A stretch of DNA of 64,000 nt from Antiquaquibacter soli (lineage in GTDB: Bacteria > Actinomycetota > Actinomycetes > Actinomycetales > Microbacteriaceae): contig NZ_JAUQUB010000001.1 in assembly GCF_030580675.1 (NCBI RefSeq), forward strand, positions 1,054,001 through 1,118,000, read 5' to 3'. Within the stretch, counting starts at the first letter, position 1, and each line of letters begins with the position of its first letter. The notes below the pieces were generated by a model that worked only from the letters and a program-made list of their open reading frames with translations, had not been told where the DNA came from and did no database searches. Shown here in pieces: positions 59,059 to 64,000 of this stretch. A program made the translations under genes and the position numbers.

Positions 59059-61293
59059 ATGCCGTCGAGCGAGCTGAGCAACGAGCGCGACTACGTCCAC
59101 GGCCTCTACGCCCGGCTCGACGCTCTCCGGATCGAGGCGGAGCAGCAGCTCGAGGCGGTGCGCCGGGCGAACCTGGGCGGAACGCACCAGAACCGGTCGG
59201 AGCGCGACGCGTTCGCCCGCATCTACGAGGATCGCATCGCTCAGCTGCGTCAGGTGGATGAGCGCCTCGCCTTTGGGCGATTGACGCTGGCCGAGGGCGA
59301 GAACGAGCACCTGTACATCGGTCGGATCGGGCTGCGCGACGACGACCAGCACCCCCTCCTCCTCGACTGGCGCGTGCCGCAGGCCAGGGCTTTCTACCAG
59401 GCCACGGCTGCCACGCCGCTCGGCGCCCGGGCCCGCCGCCACCTGCAGAGCCAGGGTCGCGACGTCGTGCGCATCGACGACGAGATCTTCGACCCCGAGC
59501 TGCTCGACGCCGACGTCGACAGCCTCCAAGGCGAGGCCGCCCTCCTCGCCACGCTCACCGCGCGGCGCACCGGTCGGATGACCGATATCGTCGCCACCAT
59601 CCAGGCCGAGCAGGATGCGATCATCCGCTCCGAACTCGTCGGCACCCTCGTCGTGCAGGGCGGGCCGGGCACGGGCAAGACGGCGGTGGCGCTGCACCGG
59701 GCGGCCTACCTGCTGTATTCGCATCGCGAGCGGCTCGCGGCATCCGGTGTGCTCATCGTGGGGCCGTCGCGCTCGTTCCTGCAGTACATCGAGCAGGTGC
59801 TGCCCTCGCTGGGTGAGACCGGCGTCGTCCTCGCGAGTGTCGGCCAGCTCTACCCGGGCGTCGAGGCGCTCGTCGAGGATGCCCCCGCGACGGCCGCCGT
59901 CAAGGGCGGACTCGAGATGGCATCCCTCCTGCAGAAGGCCGTGCGCTCCCGTCAGATCGTGCCCGCGGAGCCCCAGCTCATCGAGGTCAACGGGGAGCGG
60001 ATGCTCGTGCAGCCGTCCCTCATCCACTCCGCCATGCAGCGCGCGTGGGATACCCGCAAGCCCCACAACGTTGCCCGCACGACGTTCAACAAGGCAGCGC
60101 TCACCGCTCTCGCCCGACAGCTCGCGGAACAGCTTCGCGATCACGGGAACACGATCGAGGAGTCCGACCAGGCGTGGCTCCGCGAGGACCTGCGCACGTC
60201 CTACGACGTCAAGGTGCTGCTCAACACGGCGTGGTTGCCGCTCACCCCGCAGAAACTCCTGCAGGACCTCTACGCCCGTCCTCAGTGGCTTGCCAGCCTC
60301 ACGCCGGGGTGGAGCCCCGAGAAGCGCGCCCTGCTGTTGCGCTCCCGGGATGAGCCGTTCACCGTGAGCGATGTCGCCCTTCTCGACGAGGCGGCGGAGC
60401 TCCTCGGCGAAGCGGACACGGTGAGCGACGCACAGAAGGCGGAGCAGAAGAGGCAGCGCAAGCGCGACATCGAGAACGCCGAGGCCGCCATCCGCAACAT
60501 GGACGTCGAGGGCCTCGTGGATGCCCGCACCCTCGCCGAGGGCTTCGAGGCCGTCCTCGACCGCGGCACGACGGCGGAGATCGCGGCCGCGGACCGGGAG
60601 TGGACCTACGGCCACATCGTCGTCGACGAGGCTCAGGAGCTCTCGCCCATGCAGTGGCGGGTCCTCACTCGCCGCAATCCGCTCAAGTCGTTCACGATCG
60701 TGGGCGATGTCGCACAGGCCTCCGCCGCGGCGGGCACGTCGAGCTGGGGCGATGCATTGCGCCCCCACGTCGGCGATAACTGGCGCCTGGAGGAGCTGAC
60801 CGTCAACTACCGGACGCCCGCGCAGATCAGCGCCGTCGCGGAGGCGATGGCTCTCGCGCACGGCGTCGCGATCACGAGGTCGCGAGCGGTTCGCGAGGGC
60901 GAGTGGCCCGTCTTCGTCGAGCGCGCACCGCGACTCGCGCCTGCCGTCGTGAACGCGGTTCGCGCCGATCGTGCCCTGGGTGATGGCACCCTCGCCGTGA
61001 TCGCCCCGCCGATGCGCATCCCGGAGCTCGAGGCCGCCCTGGGCGAGGCGTTCGGCGATGACGTCGGGGTGGGCCCCCGCGGGCTCAATCGGGCGGTGGC
61101 GCTTCTCTCTCCGCAGGAGGCGAAGGGACTCGAGTTCGACGCCGTCGTCGTCGCCGAGCCCCAGGAGGTCATCGATGAGCACTCGCGCGGCGCTGCGGCG
61201 CTCTACGTCGCGATGACGAGGCCCACCCAGCGGCTCCATGTCGTCTCGACCTCTCCGGTACCGGAGGGCATCGTCGGCGAGTCACACGAGTAA
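59059..61293 (+). CDS. HelD-like UvrD-type helicase
   Basis: HelD proteins bind RNA polymerase and free it from stalled or rifampicin-blocked DNA complexes. This 744-residue protein has an N-terminal coiled coil (residues 5-70, ALRIEAEQQLEAVRR), Walker A GGPGTGKT with K207, Walker B in VVDEAQEL, and the final helicase motif AKGLEFDAVVV with AALYVAMTR. This is the actinobacterial class II design. There is no rifamycin-associated element upstream, so I see no sign of rifampicin induction. A rho-independent-type hairpin follows. Confidence 0.88.
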   Translation: MPSSELSNERDYVHGLYARLDALRIEAEQQLEAVRRANLGGTHQNRSERDAFARIYEDRIAQLRQVDERLAFGRLTLAEGENEHLYIGRIGLRDDDQHPLLLDWRVPQARAFYQATAATPLGARARRHLQSQGRDVVRIDDEIFDPELLDADVDSLQGEAALLATLTARRTGRMTDIVATIQAEQDAIIRSELVGTLVVQGGPGTGKTAVALHRAAYLLYSHRERLAASGVLIVGPSRSFLQYIEQVLPSLGETGVVLASVGQLYPGVEALVEDAPATAAVKGGLEMASLLQKAVRSRQIVPAEPQLIEVNGERMLVQPSLIHSAMQRAWDTRKPHNVARTTFNKAALTALARQLAEQLRDHGNTIEESDQAWLREDLRTSYDVKVLLNTAWLPLTPQKLLQDLYARPQWLASLTPGWSPEKRALLLRSRDEPFTVSDVALLDEAAELLGEADTVSDAQKAEQKRQRKRDIENAEAAIRNMDVEGLVDARTLAEGFEAVLDRGTTAEIAAADREWTYGHIVVDEAQELSPMQWRVLTRRNPLKSFTIVGDVAQASAAAGTSSWGDALRPHVGDNWRLEELTVNYRTPAQISAVAEAMALAHGVAITRSRAVREGEWPVFVERAPRLAPAVVNAVRADRALGDGTLAVIAPPMRIPELEAALGEAFGDDVGVGPRGLNRAVALLSPQEAKGLEFDAVVVAEPQEVIDEHSRGAAALYVAMTRPTQRLHVVSTSPVPEGIVGESHE

Positions 61294-61296
61294 CGT

Positions 61297-61329
61297 CCCC
61301 CACACGAGTTTCCCCCGTAGTGGGGGTTT
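61297..61329 (+). terminator. helD terminator with two possible partners
   Basis: CCCCCAC (61297-61303) can pair with GTGGGGG (61320-61326), followed by TTT. A nearer CCCCC (61312-61316) can pair with the same GGGGG through a five-base loop. One of the two probably ends the helD transcript. Confidence 0.5.
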
Positions 61330-61356
61330 GCAGCAGTTTCTCAGCGTGTGCACACT
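61328..61356 (+). promoter_or_regulatory. promoter of the NERD gene
   Basis: TTGCAG (61328-61333) and CACACT (61351-61356), one base from the common actinobacterial TACACT, are spaced 17 bases. Transcription would start near 61363, leaving a leader of about 127 bases. Confidence 0.6.
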
Positions 61357-61363
61357 ATTCCTA

Positions 61364-61485
61364 CGAACCACAGTCCTTCGGGGGAGGGACGGTTCGATCG
61401 GGAGCGATTCGTCGCTACGAGTAGGGCCGGAGGCGGGGGAGCCTCCGGCCCAACGTCGTATTCCCCCTATTTTCCGGGCGGGGGA
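61364..61485 (+). promoter_or_regulatory. structured leader with repeated CGGGGGAG loops
   Basis: Two hairpins lie in the leader. The first pairs CGAACC (61364-61369) and GTCC (61373-61376) with GGACGGTTCG (61387-61396) and exposes GGGGGA (61380-61385). The second pairs GGGCCGGAGGC (61424-61434) with GCCTCCGGCCC (61441-61451) around the loop GGGGGA (61435-61440). TCCCCC at 61462-61467 can pair with either loop or with the GGGGGA at 61480-61485 that serves as ribosome binding site four bases before the ATG. I know no named riboswitch with this form. Confidence 0.45.
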
Positions 61486-61489
61486 CGAC

Positions 61490-62281
61490 ATGGACGGCAG
61501 GGGCGTTCGCGACCGCATCGCCGCGCAGAGCGCCATGGCCGCCGTGGTCGCCGCGCAGTCCGACGCGCCCGCGCGTTCGCCCTGGGCCCGGATGCTCGGC
61601 CTCTCGCCTCTGGCTCCGGGCTCGCGGGACGAGTACCGGGCCGCCCTCGGCGAACTGCTCGTCGGCGACATGCTCGAGAACCTCGGCCAGCGCTGGGACG
61701 TGCTCCACGACATCCCTCTCGGGTCCTCGACGCTCGACCACCTCCTGATCGGGCCCGCGGGCGTCTTCGCCGTGCGGGTTGCCAACCACGGAGACCGGGA
61801 TGTCGTCGTCGACGGCGCCCTGCTGGTCTCCGGCGAGCCGACCGACGACGTCGCGGAGGCCGCGCGGCAGGCGGACCTCGCGGGCGAGCACCTGTCGGTC
61901 GCGGCGGGCGAGGCGGTCCGCGTGCGGGCACTCCTCGTCGTCGTCGACCCTCGCCGCCTCGTCGAGCGCACGGCGCCGACGTCGGTGCGCGTTGTCGCCT
62001 CCGCCGATCTCGATCGGATGCTCCACCGCTCGCCGCGCGTCCTCTCCGGCGACGAGGTGGCCAGGGTGTCCGATCTCGCCGACCTCGAGTCCACCTGGCC
62101 CCCGCCGCAGCCCCAGTCTCTCGACCTGCCGGGCCTGCACCGGGCGTTCGCGATCGTCAGGCAGGACGTGCGATCGGCGCTGCTCCGCCGCGCCCTGTGG
62201 GCCGGCGGCGCTCTCGCGGTCGGCTGCGTGGGCCTGTGGCTGGTCGTCGCGCGCGCGGTCGCCGCCGTGGTGTCCTCCTAG
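61490..62281 (+). CDS. NERD-domain protein with altered catalytic motif and one C-terminal membrane helix
   Basis: NERD is a nuclease-related domain. This 263-residue protein keeps the early Glu (ALGELLVGDML), and the Asp segment LDHLLIGPAGVFAV, but where active members have Glu/Asp-x-Lys the sequence reads VRVANHG, so nuclease activity is doubtful. A C-terminal hydrophobic helix (about residues 238-262) anchors it to the membrane. ATG 61490 follows GGGGGA. Possibly a binding or regulatory derivative of the family. Confidence 0.75.
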   Translation: MDGRGVRDRIAAQSAMAAVVAAQSDAPARSPWARMLGLSPLAPGSRDEYRAALGELLVGDMLENLGQRWDVLHDIPLGSSTLDHLLIGPAGVFAVRVANHGDRDVVVDGALLVSGEPTDDVAEAARQADLAGEHLSVAAGEAVRVRALLVVVDPRRLVERTAPTSVRVVASADLDRMLHRSPRVLSGDEVARVSDLADLESTWPPPQPQSLDLPGLHRAFAIVRQDVRSALLRRALWAGGALAVGCVGLWLVVARAVAAVVSS

Positions 62282-62325
62282 GATCCGTTCCGGCGATTCC
62301 CAGTGCGATCGGGCAGCATGGGGGG

Positions 62326-62769
62326 ATGTTCCTGCGCCACCCGATCCTCAGCCTCGCGACGATCGCCTATCTCGCCCTCGTCGGCTGGCTGACGCTCACG
62401 CCGCGATCGGGCGCCGTGGACGACTCGATCCTGTGGCCGCTCGCACGATTCTTCGCGCGCTTCGACGCGACGGACTGGCTCACGTTCTCCCGACTCGAGT
62501 TCGCCGCGAACATCGCCCTCTTCGTTCCGCTCGGACTGTTCTTCGTGCTCCTGCTCGGGCGGCGGCAGTGGTGGCTGGCGATCTTCCTCGGTGTCGTCGC
62601 TACCGTCGCCATCGAGCTCGCCCAACGCGGCATCGCAGGTCGCGTCTCCGATCCCCGGGACCTCGTCGCGAACTCGATCGGCGCGATCCTGGGGACGTTG
62701 CTTGCGCTACTGCTGACGGCGGCCGGAGCTCGGCGGGCGCGAGCGCGAGCGGCACTCAGCGGCGCCTGA
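62326..62769 (+). CDS. VanZ family membrane protein
   Basis: This 147-residue protein has the VanZ-like pattern of four helices with conserved Asn and Glu/Gln (EFAANIALFVPLG, VATVAIELAQ, DLVANSIGAILG). VanZ gives low teicoplanin resistance in enterococci, but most homologues have unknown envelope roles. ATG 62326 is after a G run in the 44-base gap. It ends one base before the convergent KTSC gene. Confidence 0.85.
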   Translation: MFLRHPILSLATIAYLALVGWLTLTPRSGAVDDSILWPLARFFARFDATDWLTFSRLEFAANIALFVPLGLFFVLLLGRRQWWLAIFLGVVATVAIELAQRGIAGRVSDPRDLVANSIGAILGTLLALLLTAAGARRARARAALSGA

Positions 62770-62994
62770 TCACTCCTCGTCGAAGTCGAACGCGTCACGC
62801 ACGTGGTCGTTGAAGTAGCGACCGCTCGATCCCGACGGCGGATCGACGAGGTCGGCGGCAACGTCGGGCGGCACGGCGAGATAGCGGTAGACCGATCCGC
62901 TGGAGAAGCGCACCCGGAGTTCCCGCGACGCCTCGTCGTAGGCGACCGCTCGAATGAGCGAGGAACTGACGATGCGCCAGGGTGCCGCAGTCAT
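62770..62994 (-). CDS. KTSC domain protein
   Basis: This 74-residue protein is a single KTSC domain: VSSSLIRAVAYDEASRELRV, FSSGSVYRYLAVP (two beta strands), then SSGRYFNDHVRDAF. The canonical Lys-Thr-Ser-Cys C-terminus of some members is replaced by the region PPSGSSGRYF. KTSC domains are found alone or with lysyl-tRNA synthetase and may bind RNA. Function is unknown. It overlaps the promoter region of the following divergent gene. Confidence 0.75.
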   Translation of the reverse strand: MTAAPWRIVSSSLIRAVAYDEASRELRVRFSSGSVYRYLAVPPDVAADLVDPPSGSSGRYFNDHVRDAFDFDEE

Positions 62995-63004
62995 GCCGAC
63001 AGCC

Positions 63005-63010
63005 TACGCT
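63005..63010 (+). promoter_or_regulatory. leaderless -10 box TACGCT
   Basis: TACGCT ends six bases before the ATG at 63017. Confidence 0.5.
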
Positions 63011-63016
63011 GGCTTC

Positions 63017-63679
63017 ATGAAGCGCTCGTGGGCTTTCGCGCCGTTCGTCCTTGTCGGGCTCGCGCACCTGTACTGCCTCGTCGCGGACCTGTACTGGCCG
63101 GCGCTCGTCACGAAGTTCTCCCTCATGCCCGCCCTCCTGCTCGCGCTCCTCGTGGCGCTGCCGCGGTTGCGATCCGAGATCGCGCTGTGGGCCTCGCTCG
63201 CGATCGGCTTCTCGTGGGCGGGAGACATCCTTCTCGCCGACCCGGGGGATCTCGGCTTCCTGCTCGGGCTGGGCTGCTTCCTGCTCGCGCACGCGCTCTA
63301 CCTCGTGCTGTACGTGCGCCCGCTGCACTCCCGGAGGTGGGGCTGGTGGCCGCTGCTCTTCCTCGCCTGGTGGGGAGCGCTCCTGGTGGTCCTCGTGCCC
63401 CACATCGGCGCGCTCGCCGTTCCCGTCGTCATCTACGGCCTCGTGATGTGCGCCGCGGCGGCAGCAGCTACCGCGACGACCCCGCTCGTCGCGGTCGGGG
63501 CGACGCTCTTCCTCGTCTCGGACACCGTCCTCGCCCTCCGCTTCTTCCTGCCCGGGTTCTCGTTGTGGGAGGCGGACGCCGTCATCATGGCCCCCTACAT
63601 CGCGGGCCAGGGCCTCATCGTCGCCGGCGCAGTCCTCGTCGCGCAGCACCGGGTTGCGTCCCGCGCGCCCGTCGCGTAG
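63017..63679 (+). CDS. YhhN/TMEM86 family membrane protein (lysoplasmalogenase-like)
   Basis: This 220-residue protein has seven to eight hydrophobic helices and the family motif GFSWAGDILLA with the conserved Asp, plus SDTVLALRFF near the end. Eukaryotic and some bacterial homologues hydrolyse the vinyl-ether bond of lysoplasmalogens. ATG 63017 was preferred over the longer frame from 62954 because of the -10 box spacing and because the first helix starts here. Confidence 0.8.
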   Translation: MKRSWAFAPFVLVGLAHLYCLVADLYWPALVTKFSLMPALLLALLVALPRLRSEIALWASLAIGFSWAGDILLADPGDLGFLLGLGCFLLAHALYLVLYVRPLHSRRWGWWPLLFLAWWGALLVVLVPHIGALAVPVVIYGLVMCAAAAAATATTPLVAVGATLFLVSDTVLALRFFLPGFSLWEADAVIMAPYIAGQGLIVAGAVLVAQHRVASRAPVA

Positions 63680-63689
63680 ACCGGATGTC

Positions 63690-64000
63690 ATGACGACGCC
63701 GATCGAGACGTGGGTGGCCGGCTATCGCCGCGCCTGGGAGTCCAACGACACCGATGATATCCGCGCGCTGTTCACCGACGACGCGGTCTACCGCGGTGCG
63801 CCGTCCGCCGCGCCGTGGACCGGCATCGAGGAGATCATCGCGGGATGGCTCGAGCACCAGGACCCGCCGGGCTCGACGACGTTCGAGTGGACCCCGGTCG
63901 CGACCGAGGGCGACGTGTCGGTGGTGCAGTGCGTGAGCGGATACCCGGAGGGCGACAAGGGCGGCACCTACGACAACCTCTGGGTCGTCCGGCTCGCCCC
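63690..64000 (+). CDS. SnoaL/NTF2-like protein (3' end outside the window)
   Basis: The open frame from ATG 63690 runs to the window edge (103 codons seen). It begins with TTPIETWVAGYRRAWESND and continues with DIRALFTDDAVYRGAP and TGIEEIIAGWLEHQ, the helix-turn-beta pattern of the SnoaL-like NTF2 fold. These proteins are small enzymes or binding proteins; no specific role can be named. It follows the YhhN-type gene by ten bases. Confidence 0.75.
   Translation, partial: MTTPIETWVAGYRRAWESNDTDDIRALFTDDAVYRGAPSAAPWTGIEEIIAGWLEHQDPPGSTTFEWTPVATEGDVSVVQCVSGYPEGDKGGTYDNLWVVRLA

Noticed and set aside
61364-61489. c-di-AMP (ydaO-type) riboswitch
   Set aside because: GCGGGGGAGCC recalls one conserved part, but the later GGGUGAAUC-type segment and the remaining pairing are missing.
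1-64000. tRNA, rRNA or other classical RNA genes
   Set aside because: No cloverleaf, no CCA-ended hairpin sets and no rRNA-like sequence were seen in the intergenic spaces, which are all below 300 bases.

Overview
The window is a 64 kb piece of a very GC-rich chromosome (by eye about 70% GC) with dense, mostly overlapping genes and no rRNA, tRNA, insertion sequence or CRISPR array that I can see. The gene set points to an actinobacterium, most likely from the Microbacteriaceae: a mycobacterial-type LigD (polymerase, phosphoesterase, ligase order) divergent from Ku with a Lys/Ala tail, an Ada-AlkA fusion, HelD, DUF2207 proteins, a mycofactocin-type SDR, a stand-alone maltokinase, and GTG/TTG starts. 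The family-level assignment is inference. A recurring feature is a TAnnnT -10 box only 5 to 7 bases before the start codon, which predicts leaderless mRNAs at many genes and helped choose starts.

Layout. (1) 2-9676: a nucleoside and deoxyribose catabolic locus. It holds the end of an ECF transporter EcfT, two tandem uridine-phosphorylase paralogues, an MFS carrier and a nucleoside hydrolase, then a SorC/DeoR regulator, deoxyribose-phosphate aldolase, a full-length aldehyde dehydrogenase, a half-size dehydrogenase lacking the catalytic domain, and a ribokinase-like kinase. The two dehydrogenase genes look like a split ALDH16. Together they would take up and cleave nucleosides, phosphorylate ribose, split deoxyribose 5-phosphate, and oxidise the acetaldehyde. 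(2) 9672-10649: a secreted glycerophosphodiesterase behind four 11-bp repeats that look like a PHO box. (3) 10679-13185: an Rhs remnant with a signal peptide, a deleted and frame-shifted body, an intact core and toxin-like tip, and a probable immunity gene. (4) 13367-33832: housekeeping and envelope genes: M20 peptidase, two DUF2207 proteins, tocopherol-cyclase family protein, a four-gene set of small membrane-anchored proteins, SNF2 helicase, maltokinase, two alpha/beta hydrolases, GT2, PiT phosphate transporter, lipoprotein, aspartase.

(5) 33837-40249: DNA repair and membrane genes (LigD/Ku, BrkB, DUF6328, Ada-AlkA). (6) 40302-52118: a carbohydrate locus controlled by a LacI regulator: binding protein, two permeases, a membrane protein, a GHL6-type glycoside hydrolase, an L-fucose-isomerase-like protein and a FucU/RbsD mutarotase on the minus strand; a divergent esterase and FAD-linked oxidase on the plus strand. 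Three near-identical operator palindromes sit at its promoters. (7) 52143-64000: a membrane protein, an AhpD-like protein with a mycofactocin-type SDR, a DJ-1/AraC regulator divergent from an MFS transporter, PrsW, HelD, a NERD-domain protein that has lost its catalytic motif and sits behind a structured leader, VanZ, a KTSC protein, a YhhN family protein and the start of an NTF2-like protein. No gene-free stretch exceeds 300 bases.
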